Assembly (NCBI GenBank): GCA_022113835.1
Contig: JAILWY010000028.1
Coordinates: 3,410,001 to 3,474,000, forward strand
DNA from: Atopsyche davidsoni
Lineage: Eukaryota > Arthropoda > Insecta > Trichoptera > Hydrobiosidae
Direction of reading: 5' to 3'
DNA: 64,000 nucleotides
Position 1 is the first letter of the stretch. The number at the start of each line of letters is the position of its first letter. Position numbers and translations under genes: made by a program. The notes under the pieces are model-generated. The model made no database searches. It was not told the DNA's origin and saw only the letters and a program-made list of their open reading frames with translations. Shown here piece after piece: positions 26,101-34,954 of this stretch.

Positions 26101-29100
26101 CAATGCTAGAGATGCATTAATCTAGATATTGTTGCAATATTGTTGAACTTTTAGTCTGATAGACAAAAATGCTCACTATAAAATAGTTGTAATTTAGTCA
26201 TTTCACGTATCATATATCTATTTAAATATAAAATGTTTTAAATTAAACTAGTTTTATATTCATAACAAATTTGATTTCCTTGTGGCTTTCAGTCAGGCTT
26301 ATTCCATTCAGACCATGTAATTTTTGGTGTGTTTCACTCTTGGAATAAACTAAAAAAATGAGCAAAACCACGCTAAATTCTAGGAAAGGAAGAAGGATTG
26401 GGTGTTGAAAACCTGCGGTATGCTGGCATGATTGCCGGTGAAACTGCACAAGCCTACGAGGAGATCGTCACCATCTCCATGGTGTCTTGCAGAGCTATAG
26501 GCATCGGTTCTTACCTCGTCAGGTAAACTCATTCTTCATCCAACCCATCTTCAGTCGCTTTGATGGATGGACTGTAGATATGCTTTGAATGAAAACAAAG
26601 CCAATGCTAAAATCAATTGTAAATTCCAGGTTGGGTCACCGTGTAATCCAGATTGAGAACTCTCACATAATCCTCACGGGATACATGGCACTAAACAAGT
26701 TGCTGGGGCGAGAGGTCTATGCATCCAATAACCAGCTAGGCGGTGTCCAGATTATGCACAACAACGGCATATCCCACAAGACGGAGGCTGCAGATCTGGA
26801 CGGTGTCTACACGATGATCAAGTGGCTTGCCTATATGCCCAAGGTACCTCCACCGCATCTACCCTTTTTTTATTGTCACCACTAACGCTGGGTCCAAAAG
26901 AAGCTTCATATTTATTTCAAACAACGGTGACTGCATCTTTACTGTTAAAAATAAAAAGTGGGAATAGAACTAATAGTATTTCAATAGAATTCTAAGAACT
27001 TTCTATTAAAAATATTGAATTAACCTTGTTCTATTACAGGATAAGCTCAGCCCGGTGCCCATTGTGATTCCGTCGGATCCCATAGAGCGACAGGTGGACT
27101 TCACCCCCACCAAGGCGCCCTACGATCCGCGCTGGATGCTGGCGGGTCGCGAAGGCCCCGGCGGCGGCGCCTGGCAAACCGGTTTCCTTGACCGCGGCTC
27201 ATGGGATGAGATCATGCAGCCGTGGGCGCAGACCGTTGTCGTCGGTAATGTGTAGTAATTATGATTAGTTCATAAAGTATATAATTTTCTACCACAGTTT
27301 CCGACTTCGCAATTTTTTTTTCTTACTTAGTCTTTCTCGCTAAGAATATAAAAACAGTATGTATGTGCAGTTTTGAAGCAGATCGTCTTGAATTGGTGAA
27401 ATAATTGAATGATTATATTCATCAGGGCGAGGACGGCTCGGAGGTATTCCAGTAGGTGTGATCTCCGTAGAGACGAGGACCGTGGAGGTCACGCTGCCTG
27501 CCGACCCTGCCAACCCCGACTCTGAAGCCAAAACTCTATCGCAAGCGGGACAGGTACAGTGTAGCCACTACCATAATTTCCATACACACATTCCTCCATT
27601 GAAGGTATGACCAATAAGTATTTTTGAATTCAGGTGTGGTTCCCGGATTCTGCATACAAGACGGCGCAGGCCATCAATGACTTCTCGAGAGAAGACTTGC
27701 CCATCATCATTTTTGCCAACTGGAGAGGTTTCAGTGGGGGGATGAAAGGTATAAACCACAAGTCTGCTCTTTTGAAAAATTATATAATATTTTGGGTGAA
27801 AGTACTTATTAATTAACATAAATCATGTTTATATAATGTATATTAACAGTTTGTGATTAATGTCATTGCACTCACTGGTAAAAATATAGGATTAGACCAT
27901 AAGCAGGGTTCAGCTGCGGGTTGAATAATATTAGTACTGTAGTTAATTTTTAACCTGTGTGCAGTTATAATCTAATCTTACCCGCATGCGCTTGCAGACA
28001 TGTACGAGCAGGTAATGAAGTTCGGAGCTGAGATTGTGTTTGCCCTGCGGCGTGCCCACACCCCCGTGCTTGTGTACATCCCGCCCGGTGGAGAGCTCCG
28101 CGGCGGCGCCTGGGCCGTGGTGGACCCCACGATAAACCCTCGCTACATGGAGATGTACGCCGATCCCGAATCTAGGTATGCATCGCCTAGTTCACAGCGA
28201 GGTTACGAGAACAGATATATTTCTGTTTGCTTGATCATTCCCTTTTTACAGAGGAGGCGTACTGGAGGCGGAGGGGCTAGTTGAAGTGAAGTACAAAAAG
28301 AAAGACTTGTTGAAGACTATGCATCGCTTGGATGATGTTCTTTTGCAATTAATGGGTCAACAGGCCGGACTTAAGGAAACTCTGAACCGGCTGCGCAGTG
28401 AAAAAGCCGTTCCTGTAATTACGGAGGACAATACGCCTGCTGTCTTCCCGCAAGGTCAGTAGCATATGTAGCCTATAAAACAAAATACCAGTTAAAAAAA
28501 ATTTATGCCTTAGAATTTTGTAACAAATCGTTATTTGAAGCGATACTTCAGTCATAGCGCTATGATCGAGGTTGACGTTGGTGTTTCCCTTTTGCAGACA
28601 ATAAGATATCAGAGCTGGAAGCAGAGCTGGTGTCGCTGGAGAAAGATGTCACGGAAAGAGAAAGCTACCTTATGCCTATCTACCACCAGGTTCGTTAAAC
28701 GCCTGTCCTCAATCATTGCATCACAAGCCATGCAGGCAAATCGTTCTGATGGTTGTAGGTTGTGTATGAAAATAAATCAAAGTAATCTCCAATAAAAATG
28801 AGCAAGCATATGTATACACTAATTTATAAATAACTTATTATTTACGTCTAGGCCGCAGTACAATTTGCAGAACTTCACGACACCCCAGAAAGGATGCTAG
28901 AAAAAGGAGCTATTTCTGTAAGTCTATATATTATTGTTACAATTTATGATAACAATTGTCTCGAAAAGTTTCTTACTGCTTATTTACTTTTTTTTCCTCT
29001 TGCCTCTACTTTCCCAAAGCGATGCTTGAATAGTATAAACACAATAAATATTACAAACAATATTTTAAATTTCAGGAGATCATCCCGTGGCGCAAGAGCC

Positions 29101-29789
29101 GAAGTTTCCTGCACTGGCGCCTGCGTCGCCTCATGCTGCAGCACCGCGCCGCGGGCCGCCTGCTGGCCTCGCGCCCCGACCTCGGGGAGGGCCAGACCAC
29201 GGCCATGATGAGGAGGTGGTTTGTCGAGGATCGCGGCACCACCGAGGTGACTACTATTTGTGCAAATTAATCTATCTGTCCGATGACACGATTTACACAG
29301 AACAGATTTTTAAAAATAATTTAGGGGCGTATAGTATAATAAATAAATATAGAATACAGAATGTGTATATCATACGTTTGCTTTCTTACAGGCACACCAT
29401 TTTGAGAGCTCCAATCAGGAGGTGTGTGCTTGGCTGGAGACGCAGGTGTCCGATGCCCAGTCTCTGCTGAACCTCAACATCAACGCCGTGAACAGGGACG
29501 CGCACATCAACCACATCAAGAAGAGCCTAGACGTGAGTCATGGTTTGACTTTTATTCAGTGTGATAGTCCCAGGTTCTCGTCAGCTGTGCAAATGTATGC
29601 TCCTCGCTTATGAAACAAAGCTCTTTCATATTAAGATATTTGGTGATGACTCGTTTGCAGGAATGTCCCGATGTGGCGATGGACGCGGTGTCGGAGCTGT
29701 GCCGCCGCCTCAGCCCCTCGCAGCGCGCCGAGGTCATCCGCACCCTCACCCAGCTCGAGCTGCAGGACGACAAGCCCTCGCAGCAGTAG
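6276..29789 (+). CDS. ACC: Acetyl-CoA carboxylase, complete gene, 47 coding exons (2391 aa)
   Basis: Cytosolic biotin enzyme making malonyl-CoA from acetyl-CoA, bicarbonate and ATP, the committed step of fatty-acid synthesis. I joined 47 exons by hand; every junction keeps phase, giving 7176 nt with the stop, near the usual 2300-2500 residues of animal ACC. Domain order: variable N-terminus (1-102), AMPK-site region (102-142), biotin carboxylase (about 140-640, GGGGKG at 332-337), biotin carrier with EVMKM (biotin lysine K803), central domain (about 840-1560), carboxyltransferase (about 1590-2300) with SGARIG (R1735) and [10 protein letters not shown] (R2058), matching the two substrate-binding arginines of yeast ACC. 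All introns look GT-AG except one GC-AG. Insects usually have a single ACC gene. No frameshift or missing key residue was seen. Alternative first exons are likely, since exon 1 is separated by 6.8 kb. Confidence 0.98.
6820..7605 (-). pseudogene. Degenerate Tc1-like (DD34E type) transposase in ACC intron 1
   Basis: Minus-strand segments match Tc1-family transposase order: an N-terminal helix-turn-helix part beginning near 7605 and interrupted by a stop just before 7506; [12 protein letters not shown] with the first catalytic Asp (around 7250); LQEDNDP with the second Asp; WPSQSP...DPIENVW with the terminal Glu (about 7020); and a C-terminal tail ending MNNGGD-stop at 6820. The parts lie in different frames, and stretches between the HTH and first Asp and between the first and second Asp are missing. 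It cannot encode an enzyme. Terminal inverted repeats were not identified. Confidence 0.85.
9127..9725. repeat. Nested interspersed repeats in ACC intron 1
   Basis: The outer element has TAATATGATTAGG-type ends and a 3' block CCGTAATGGGTAATAAATAC, shared with 34.0-34.2 kb and, inverted, with 35.66-35.78 kb. Inside, 9170-9340 is a second repeat (ACCGGTTTCGCCAACC) whose GGAATTCCACCAAGTACTCT block is present inverted at 47501-47538. A B-box-like GATTTGAACCC sits at about 9421. Confidence 0.7.
10880..12350. promoter_or_regulatory. CpG-rich patches in ACC intron 1, candidate alternative promoters
   Basis: Three CpG-rich blocks (about 10.93-11.06, 11.47-11.70 and 12.06-12.31 kb) contrast with the surrounding AT-rich intron and precede the first constitutive coding exon at 13369. 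Animal ACC genes commonly use several first exons, so these are reasonable places for other transcription starts. No TATA/initiator pair or phase-compatible coding exon was identified. Confidence 0.25.
13369..13489 (+). CDS. ACC: ACC exon 2: AMPK-site region (aa 102-142)
   Basis: Begins by completing a split codon (AC|G, Thr with exon 1), then reads PSMSQG. It contains [13 protein letters not shown], the conserved lead-in to biotin carboxylase. The serine at 106 aligns with the AMPK serine of vertebrate ACC (SSMSGL). Confidence 0.95.
13923..13952. other. Perfect 12-bp stem, 6-nt loop hairpin in ACC intron 2
   Basis: AGGATTATCATT (13923-13934) pairs with AATGATAATCCT (13941-13952) around CATGAA. 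Pairing does not obviously extend to a pre-miRNA-length stem. Confidence 0.6.
14225..14332 (+). CDS. ACC: ACC exon 3: start of biotin carboxylase (aa 143-178)
   Basis: Phase 0 at both ends. Carries [11 protein letters not shown], the N-terminal Rossmann-like strand of biotin carboxylase, and the conserved [11 protein letters not shown]. Confidence 0.97.
14932..15072 (+). CDS. ACC: ACC exon 4: biotin carboxylase (aa 179-225)
   Basis: Phase 0 exon with [19 protein letters not shown] and the polar [13 protein letters not shown] loop, near identical to other animal ACCs. Confidence 0.97.
15774..15954 (+). CDS. ACC: ACC exon 5: biotin carboxylase (aa 226-285)
   Basis: Contains [17 protein letters not shown] and [18 protein letters not shown]. 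The donor splits a Glu codon after one base (AGTG|GTGCAT). Confidence 0.97.
16047..16154 (+). CDS. ACC: ACC exon 6: biotin carboxylase (aa 286-321)
   Basis: Reads [18 protein letters not shown], then [10 protein letters not shown]. Ends one base into the Gly codon completed by exon 7. Confidence 0.95.
16265..16359 (+). CDS. ACC: ACC exon 7: ATP-grasp glycine loop (aa 322-353)
   Basis: Encodes [19 protein letters not shown]328 and the GGGGKG loop (332-337) are the ATP-binding elements of the ATP-grasp fold. Confidence 0.98.
16449..16542 (+). CDS. ACC: ACC exon 8: biotin carboxylase (aa 354-384)
   Basis: Carries [21 protein letters not shown], part of the ATP-grasp core. Ends one base into a Gly codon. 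Confidence 0.97.
16640..16755 (+). CDS. ACC: ACC exon 9: biotin carboxylase (aa 385-423)
   Basis: Contains [18 protein letters not shown], the conserved active-site segment of biotin carboxylase. Confidence 0.97.
16862..17032 (+). CDS. ACC: ACC exon 10: biotin carboxylase catalytic site (aa 424-480)
   Basis: Contains [17 protein letters not shown]454 and N456 correspond to metal-binding residues and R458 to the conserved arginine of the ExNxR pattern in biotin carboxylases. The following intron has a 60-bp (TA)n run. Confidence 0.98.
17072..17132. repeat. (TA)n microsatellite in ACC intron 10
   Basis: About 60 bp of uninterrupted TA repeats, likely length-polymorphic. Confidence 0.95.
17420..17582 (+). 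CDS. ACC: ACC exon 11: biotin carboxylase (aa 481-534)
   Basis: Starts [18 protein letters not shown] and ends in the B-C domain [15 protein letters not shown], with the Gly codon split at the donor. Confidence 0.97.
17791..17953 (+). CDS. ACC: ACC exon 12: biotin carboxylase C-terminal part (aa 535-588)
   Basis: Contains [16 protein letters not shown] and the conserved [15 protein letters not shown] block. The donor is GA|GTCAGT, with the Glu codon split. Confidence 0.97.
18210..18354 (+). CDS. ACC: ACC exon 13: end of biotin carboxylase (aa 589-637)
   Basis: Contains [19 protein letters not shown] and [15 protein letters not shown], the conserved closing helices of the biotin carboxylase domain. 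The next intron is 1.1 kb with no recognisable gene. Confidence 0.97.
19460..19569 (+). CDS. ACC: ACC exon 14: BC-to-BCCP linker (aa 638-673)
   Basis: Reads [15 protein letters not shown], then [10 protein letters not shown]. Helical linker after biotin carboxylase; donor GA|GTAAGT-like with a split Lys codon. Confidence 0.95.
19694..19860 (+). CDS. ACC: ACC exon 15: linker before biotin carrier (aa 674-729)
   Basis: Contains [19 protein letters not shown] and [11 protein letters not shown], the beta-rich region preceding the biotin carrier domain. Confidence 0.96.
20038..20249 (+). CDS. ACC: ACC exon 16: biotin carrier domain start (aa 730-800)
   Basis: Contains [20 protein letters not shown] and ends GQPYAEIE, so the Glu of the EVMKM biotin motif is its last codon. 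Confidence 0.97.
20400..20505 (+). CDS. ACC: ACC exon 17: biotin attachment site (aa 801-835)
   Basis: First codons are V-M-K-M-V-M-T-L. The AAG at 20406-20408 is the biotinylated K803. The biotin motif is split between exons 16 and 17 directly before Val. A beta-turn [14 protein letters not shown] completes the carrier fold. Confidence 0.98.
20626..20769 (+). CDS. ACC: ACC exon 18: end of biotin carrier (aa 836-883)
   Basis: Contains [18 protein letters not shown], conserved after BCCP in animal ACC. Ends one base into a Gly codon. Confidence 0.97.
20928..21171 (+). CDS. ACC: ACC exon 19: central domain; donor is GC not GT (aa 884-964)
   Basis: Longest internal ACC exon. Contains [20 protein letters not shown] and ends VIDS with the Ser codon split as AG|C. 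The only donor keeping frame and the conserved VIDSHAATL is AG|GCAAGT at 21172, a strong-context GC-AG intron. Confidence 0.95.
21319..21488 (+). CDS. ACC: ACC exon 20: central domain (aa 965-1021)
   Basis: Contains [17 protein letters not shown] and [15 protein letters not shown]. Acceptor TTTTCAG|CC follows the GC-AG intron. Confidence 0.97.
21565..21674 (+). CDS. ACC: ACC exon 21: central domain (aa 1022-1058)
   Basis: Contains [17 protein letters not shown] and [12 protein letters not shown]. Ends at a codon boundary before GTTGGT. Confidence 0.96.
21754..21882 (+). CDS. ACC: ACC exon 22: central domain (aa 1059-1101)
   Basis: Contains [19 protein letters not shown] and [10 protein letters not shown]; phase 0 on both sides. 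Confidence 0.96.
21966..22148 (+). CDS. ACC: ACC exon 23: central domain (aa 1102-1162)
   Basis: Contains [20 protein letters not shown] and [13 protein letters not shown], well conserved in animal ACC. Confidence 0.97.
22238..22377 (+). CDS. ACC: ACC exon 24: central domain (aa 1163-1208)
   Basis: Contains [15 protein letters not shown] and ends FLLPTSHPN, with an Arg codon split AG|G. Confidence 0.97.
22506..22692 (+). CDS. ACC: ACC exon 25: central domain, variable loop (aa 1209-1271)
   Basis: Pro/Ser-rich loop ([20 protein letters not shown]), then conserved [17 protein letters not shown]. Confidence 0.93.
22784..22891 (+). CDS. ACC: ACC exon 26: Ser-rich central loop (aa 1272-1307)
   Basis: Reads [20 protein letters not shown], then [16 protein letters not shown]. 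Low-complexity, Ser-rich, phase 0 at both ends, so it could be skipped without shifting frame. The equivalent region in other eukaryotic ACCs is a phosphorylated regulatory loop; here that is inference. Confidence 0.88.
23233..23390 (+). CDS. ACC: ACC exon 27: central domain (aa 1308-1359)
   Basis: Contains [13 protein letters not shown] and [10 protein letters not shown], matching the animal EPIHILNV...RRITFL region. Confidence 0.96.
23606..23786 (+). CDS. ACC: ACC exon 28: central domain (aa 1360-1420)
   Basis: Contains [35 protein letters not shown] and MHLYLGRAK, diagnostic of ACC. Confidence 0.98.
23867..23982 (+). CDS. ACC: ACC exon 29: central domain (aa 1421-1458)
   Basis: Contains [20 protein letters not shown] and [14 protein letters not shown], almost identical to human ACC1. 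Confidence 0.98.
24183..24303 (+). CDS. ACC: ACC exon 30: central domain (aa 1459-1499)
   Basis: Contains [12 protein letters not shown] and [20 protein letters not shown]. Confidence 0.98.
24498..24701 (+). CDS. ACC: ACC exon 31: central domain end (aa 1500-1567)
   Basis: Contains [20 protein letters not shown] and [20 protein letters not shown], leading to carboxyltransferase. Confidence 0.98.
24780..24881 (+). CDS. ACC: ACC exon 32: entry to carboxyltransferase (aa 1568-1601)
   Basis: Contains [20 protein letters not shown], the conserved start of the carboxyltransferase N-subdomain. Confidence 0.98.
25016..25216 (+). CDS. ACC: ACC exon 33: carboxyltransferase (aa 1602-1668)
   Basis: Contains [16 protein letters not shown] and [20 protein letters not shown]. 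Confidence 0.97.
25313..25483 (+). CDS. ACC: ACC exon 34: carboxyltransferase (aa 1669-1725)
   Basis: Contains [20 protein letters not shown] and [20 protein letters not shown], phase 0 at both ends. Confidence 0.97.
25760..25979 (+). CDS. ACC: ACC exon 35: carboxyltransferase substrate site (aa 1726-1798)
   Basis: Contains [14 protein letters not shown]1735 aligns with yeast R1731, which helps bind the carboxybiotin/CoA substrate. Then [13 protein letters not shown] and ITDIIG. Confidence 0.98.
26384..26522 (+). CDS. ACC: ACC exon 36: carboxyltransferase (aa 1799-1844)
   Basis: Contains [20 protein letters not shown] and [17 protein letters not shown]. Arg codon split at the donor. Confidence 0.98.
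26630..26843 (+). CDS. ACC: ACC exon 37: carboxyltransferase (aa 1845-1916)
   Basis: Contains [20 protein letters not shown] and [18 protein letters not shown], the CoA-binding and dimer-core segments. Confidence 0.98.
27040..27244 (+). CDS. ACC: ACC exon 38: carboxyltransferase (aa 1917-1984)
   Basis: Contains [18 protein letters not shown] and [15 protein letters not shown], the start of the C-subdomain. Confidence 0.98.
27426..27553 (+). CDS. ACC: ACC exon 39: carboxyltransferase (aa 1985-2027)
   Basis: Contains [18 protein letters not shown] and [19 protein letters not shown]. Confidence 0.98.
27634..27748 (+). CDS. ACC: ACC exon 40: carboxyltransferase catalytic Arg (aa 2028-2065)
   Basis: Contains [17 protein letters not shown] and [13 protein letters not shown]2058 aligns with yeast R1954, the second conserved active-site arginine. 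Confidence 0.98.
27998..28175 (+). CDS. ACC: ACC exon 41: carboxyltransferase (aa 2066-2124)
   Basis: Contains [20 protein letters not shown] and [14 protein letters not shown], typical of the ACC carboxyltransferase. Confidence 0.98.
28252..28454 (+). CDS. ACC: ACC exon 42: carboxyltransferase C-terminal helices (aa 2125-2192)
   Basis: Contains [20 protein letters not shown], then a less conserved helical stretch with acidic [11 protein letters not shown]. This part is longer than I recall in vertebrate ACC. Confidence 0.95.
28598..28689 (+). CDS. ACC: ACC exon 43 (aa 2193-2223)
   Basis: Reads [20 protein letters not shown] and ends LMPIYHQ, the conserved motif before AVQFAELHD. Confidence 0.95.
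28852..28917 (+). CDS. ACC: ACC exon 44 (aa 2224-2245)
   Basis: 22-codon phase 0 exon: [19 protein letters not shown]. Smallest ACC exon here. Confidence 0.96.
29076..29246 (+). CDS. ACC: ACC exon 45 (aa 2246-2302)
   Basis: Contains [20 protein letters not shown] and [14 protein letters not shown], the helical end of the carboxyltransferase. Confidence 0.97.
29392..29532 (+). CDS. ACC: ACC exon 46 (aa 2303-2349)
   Basis: Contains [18 protein letters not shown] and INHIKKSLD; conserved position, weaker identity. Confidence 0.94.
29661..29789 (+). CDS. ACC: ACC exon 47 and stop (aa 2350-2391)
   Basis: Reads [20 protein letters not shown], then [13 protein letters not shown], ending QQ before TAG at 29787-29789. 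It matches the animal ACC C-terminus in layout. Confidence 0.97.
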   Translation, partial: ECPDVAMDAVSELCRRLSPSQRAEVIRTLTQLELQDDKPSQQ

Positions 29790-31820
29790 TGGCCCGCCGG
29801 TCCCTCAGTGGAAATTACTTTTTACCATCGGCAACTATTTTCTTTGACTTTATAGTGATCTTAGTTGAATCTGTTCTGTGAAACAGCGGTCTGTCGGTGT
29901 CGATGTAATATTATGCAAATCTGTCGAATGTGTGACCCCTGTTTTATAGATTTAATTTATATTGAAAATTTTATTTTATATTTATTGTTATATTATATAT
30001 ATAAATATATGTCTCGATGACCAATGTGAATTGACGATTGTTTAACCTCCACACCTGTACGAAAATCCTAAATTTTCAATGTGATGCAATATTTTTTCAT
30101 GCCACGTTGATTTAAACATATCCAACGCGTACTCGCGATGCCATCATTAAAAAACTAATTCGACAAATGAAATTTAAAAAAAATCAATGGTGTTGATATT
30201 ATTAATAAATTATGATAATTATACTCATTTTTTATTAATGATGTCTCGTAAAACTATTGCGTATAGTATAGTTATTATTTCACAGATTGAAATGGAATTT
30301 TAAAAGGTTATTATAGATATTTTTAATTTTAATAAAACGTCTTATAAAAAAAAAGTGGATTTCGCTTGAAGTGTTGCATTCGTTTTGATAATCGTCAATT
30401 CACATTTTTATATCAGTTGAAATCGGTTGAGATGGTGACATAGTTGATATAATTTGATTCGTCAGCGAATTTTCTACGTACATTGTCAATGAGGGCTTAA
30501 TTTACTTTTGATCGTCCAACGAGAGATCTTTGCCTTCACAGACCCGATCAGTTTCAATGGATGTTGGAACGGTTCTTGATGAACGAAGTGATATCACCGT
30601 GTTATTTTCACATGTATCATATAGCAATCGAACACATAGTCATCAAATTACAAATATTTTTATGTAAATAAATATATATGTACACTAATCATTCCATTTT
30701 ATCTTTACTATTTTATCTTGAATTAAATGTATTTGTTAAATAGAATCTTGCGACCTTCTTGAAGACTGTGTTATTGTAATGCAATATTTATGTGCTGGAA
30801 CATATCAAAGTAAAATAGAAACTCTAAAAAGTGGTCTCTCGAAACAATCACACAGTATAATTTTATGTTTGCAGGTATGATAGCGATAACGAAAGATACG
30901 AAATACATTGTGAAAAACATGGACGTCCGCTTGCTAGTGTCTTGTATAAATTGTAGAAAAGGATTTCACACGCGTGTCCGACACTATTTTAATGTATTTA
31001 TTTAATAACACTTAGATTTGCTAATATTAATAATGGTTTGTAGGTTTCAATTGAATTCACATCGAAACATATTTTTTGCGCTACCTTATAAATATGCGCA
31101 GAGTTGAAATAAATATTAACTGGCATTGCATTACAATTATATGAAGTCAGTTCAAATCTCTACGTAAAGCAGCTACATTATATGATAATATTTAAAGCAT
31201 GCCGTTAGTAACGTCGGAAGACCAACGAAACCTTGACACGGCACGATTTCACGAACATAAAACGGTGTTTAGTCTGTTATTGTATCATTTTGAATGAAAT
31301 AAAAAATTATTTCAACCGGAGCTGTTTGAAAATGAAGTATTTATAATATCGGTAGCCAGAAGGCAAACTAACTTCTCCGGTCGGTGTCCTCGAGCCTCGT
31401 GCTCATCGCACACTGAAGCAGTGCAATGGACGTATTATTAAAATGTGCAAATTTCTACTATCGGCATAAAATCGATTTCTATTTTCAATATTTTCAAAAG
31501 CCTTGTTGAATTGTCTTTCTGCTATCTACTATTTTCATTTATATTATATTTATAAATTATTTATTTATATGAATGGTTTATGTGTGCATTCTACAGTGTG
31601 GAAAAACACACGCGGGACGGGACGTCAATCAAATTAATATAATTTGAACTGTTATTAAAAAAAATGCATTTAATACGTTTGCGCCAGATTTGATACTACA
31701 GTTTAATTAATTGCGTGAGTTTTAATTTTTGTTGTTATCTAAACTTTCACGTTCTTGTGCCACACTCTTTGGTTGGAGGAATATTTTAAAGTATTGTAAA
31801 GAAGTTTGTGTCTAAATAAA
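29790..31820 (+). other. Probable ACC 3' UTR with three candidate polyadenylation signals
   Basis: AATAAA hexamers lie at 30331-30336, 31298-31303 and 31815-31820, with no competing gene in between. Which one is used cannot be told from sequence, so the 3' UTR could be about 0.55, 1.5 or 2.0 kb. Confidence 0.4.
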
Positions 31821-34017
31821 GTTTTACTGAAACCGATTTACAAATAATTATTGGCATAAATGTTGTTATTTTAAAATTGTATTTGTTAGTTCAAAACGCA
31901 ACATATTTCCGTTTAAAATGCTCTATCGTATTGTGTATAGCTGTAGTCACTCGGGCATGCTGTTTGTTACAAGCAATCTAGTTTTGTGCGTACGTATACG
32001 TCTATATTAGTATAAAATATAAAAATATGGCCATTTATAAACATACAATGTAATTGGGTATGAGATTTGACAGTTCATAACGTTTTAATAAAGCTTTTAG
32101 AGATAGCAGCGGCTTACTGTCGATATATGTTAATATTATGAAAACGCGCTTCGCAAATCTCAGGCGTGCCGAGTCTGTCAACTAAAAACTGAATTAAAAG
32201 GTTATAATCATCAGTGCCTTTTCCGCCCTTAGTGTAGTGCCTTAAAAGGTATCGATACCCGTTCCATCCGCCAGCAGTGCGAAGCATCTGGAATCTTCCC
32301 GCACAAAGTGTGTTAACGTGCATCCGTGCATCTGAACATATTATAAAGGGATCGTAGGATCGTATGAATATATATATGCCTATATTTTGACATTGTCATT
32401 TGCTTCTTTATGTAAGTAGATTATTAAGGAGGGTGTACTCACGTTTGGGATCAAAATATGATTTTTTTAAAAACTCAAATAATGTGGAAGCCGCGAAATA
32501 TTGTCGCCAGAGCTTTTGGGCATTCATTAAAAACTAATTTCGATTATGCTTATATTCATCGTATGGATCAGAGCCGCGCGCTATTTCATAAAATTAAAAA
32601 ATGTCACACGTCGGTGTTTGCTTCCTTTTTGCTGTGTTTTAAAAATTATTTTATTTTTGACGGTGAGACGTTGAAACGATGAAAATCATATATTGGAACT
32701 TCTATTTAATTTATTATTTAAACTCAATAAGTATAAAGCAATAATATTCAAGTCGTATACATTGTCGAGATAGAAAAATTAACGATGACCCACTTTTTGG
32801 ACCTATTTTTGAATCGGAATAACCCCTTTAGGGAGTAATAGTATATGTATATATATATCGACGAAGGGTTACCGAGAGATTTTTAATAACTCAAAATATA
32901 TTATCATAGATTTTTTATGAATCAGATTTGTTCATCTACCTCAAAAAATATAAATATGTTCTAGTTATTTGTACAGTTTTCTATAAAGATCTACTTTACG
33001 CGTGGTGTACAAGTACTGACAAGTAGTTAAGGAGTTTTTCGTTACTTCGGATTATTCCATGCGTAAAATTATTTGGTTTTTTTTTTTTTATAACGTAGGT
33101 AACCAAATATTTTTTTTATAAAGTACTTTTTTATTCAGATTTATATAACGATAAATTAATTTGTGAACCTGTCACGAATCTGAAGCGGCAGTCTTGGGCC
33201 GAGGCACGGTGGCCAAAAACACAAACGGCCACTCACCGTGGCCATTTTTAGAGCGGACGACGACAAACGGTCAATGAAGAGAGGTTCAGAAAAAATAATC
33301 AAATTGAAGGTATAAAAAAATATATATTTATATATAAGTAAATTAACAATAATGTCACATTTTTGCTTCTGCAGCTATGAACTGTAATATTGTGAAGTTA
33401 TAATATTATTTTTTATTAAAATTATAGAACAACTATGTTATGTATAAAATGTCTCGATTTGTTATTTGATTATTTGCATTTTGGAATTTCATGGTTTTTT
33501 GTATGCTTAATATAGATGTTTATTTTTTAAAAAAATACATGTATTTCTATACTCATAGTGTGTACGCAACAAGAGGCCTATGATTAGGATAATACACACG
33601 CTAATGAATTCGGATAATTTGTGATAAATTTTGGAAGGTCCCTTAATAAAAACGATGGTGCGCGTTGTGGGCGGAGAGTGTGTCTTTATTTATTATATAT
33701 TTATTACGTTTACAAAAATAATATTATATCTGAGAACAGATTGTTATCATAGTTTTATATTTTTCACTCGGGGGCTACTTTTATTATGTTTATTGTAAAT
33801 AAATATTGCTTATTAAACATGAAATGCAACATTTTATTACATTGCCAATTTCCTTTTATTTATTTTACGTATATATATATATATATACCGAGGACCTCTA
33901 GTCAGCAAGCGAGTGATGCGTTTATGATTTAGCGACTATTATTCACCTGGATTATGTGAGATATGATGATGAACCGAAGTTTTACGAATACAGATAAAAA
34001 TATTGTATATATATGTT
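31821..34017. other. AT-rich interval, no gene recognised
   Basis: A 69-codon minus-strand frame at 32114-32323 has fairly balanced composition (contains RTAGGWNGYRYLLRHY) but matches nothing I know and has no clear splice context. Around 33190-33240, CACGGTGGCC and its near-inverse flank about 30 bp. Confidence 0.4.
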
Positions 34018-34147
34018 ATTACTAATATGATTAGGCACATTAGTTCATATATAGAAGATGACTTAAAGAAACTCTCAGAAAAATATCGTGATCCCACACA
34101 AATCACGATGATATTTTTCAACTAATGTGCCTAATCATATTAGTAAT
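34018..34147. mobile_element. Foldback element with 28-bp perfect terminal inverted repeats
   Basis: The left arm 34018-34045 (starts ATTACTAATATGATTAGG) is the exact inverse of 34120-34147. Inside is a second near-palindrome around ATATCGTGATC...ATCACGAT. The flank CCGTAATGGGTAATAAATAC right of it is shared with copies near 9.7 kb and, inverted, 35.68 kb. Confidence 0.8.
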
Positions 34148-34954
34148 AATATAATAAACCCGTAATGGGTAATAAATACGCATCTGATTGACCAATCCGT
34201 AAATAGATATGTATATATATATTGTATATATTGTTTTACCGAGACAAAAAAAAAATAAAAGGACCCTATTGCTGGTTGTGTCGCTGCGGGTGAAGCTTAA
34301 AATATAATTAGTCCAATTCGTAGTTTTTTAATTTTTTGATTCGTACAAACAGGTGTTTTTAATATTAAATACTAAATTGTTATTGGAGGAGCGCGCGGGC
34401 GACGATAGAAGGGATCCACAGCAAAAAAAAAAAAAAAACACTGAATTATAAATAAATGAAATATGTAGACGGGGAGACTCTTGGGCCATGACACCCGCGC
34501 ATTCCTCGGAGGAAGCCGCGGGGGGCGCGTGTCCTGAGGGTCCCGAGGGTCCAGGAATCTGCCTCAGGGGGGCCCTCCACCCATCACCGGTATTTTCGCA
34601 ACGCGAATCGTTCCCATCAACAAGCCCGCTCGTTCACAATACTTGCCAGAACCTAGGGTTTATCTATTTCGTGAATTTACCGAGTACGATCGTACAGCAG
34701 CCTGTACGCGTGTAGAGCTTGTCGGTTGTGTCGCGACGCGTGCATTCAGCTTAAGGCCTTTATCGATATGATAAAATATGACGTGTTGCAGGTATTTACG
34801 GACGTTTTTTTTGTTGTGAAATACTTTTGACATTTTTGACTTAAACCTTGCGAGTTGACAGCTTTATCGCTTGGCCGGAATTTCAAACGTCAAAGATAAT
34901 TTGTAATATTACAAAGTGATAACACTGCGATGTCTCCCGATCATTTTTTTTCAG

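Noticed and set aside
32114..32323. 69-codon minus-strand frame as a gene
   Set aside because: Composition is protein-like, but there is no start context, splice site or homology I can name.
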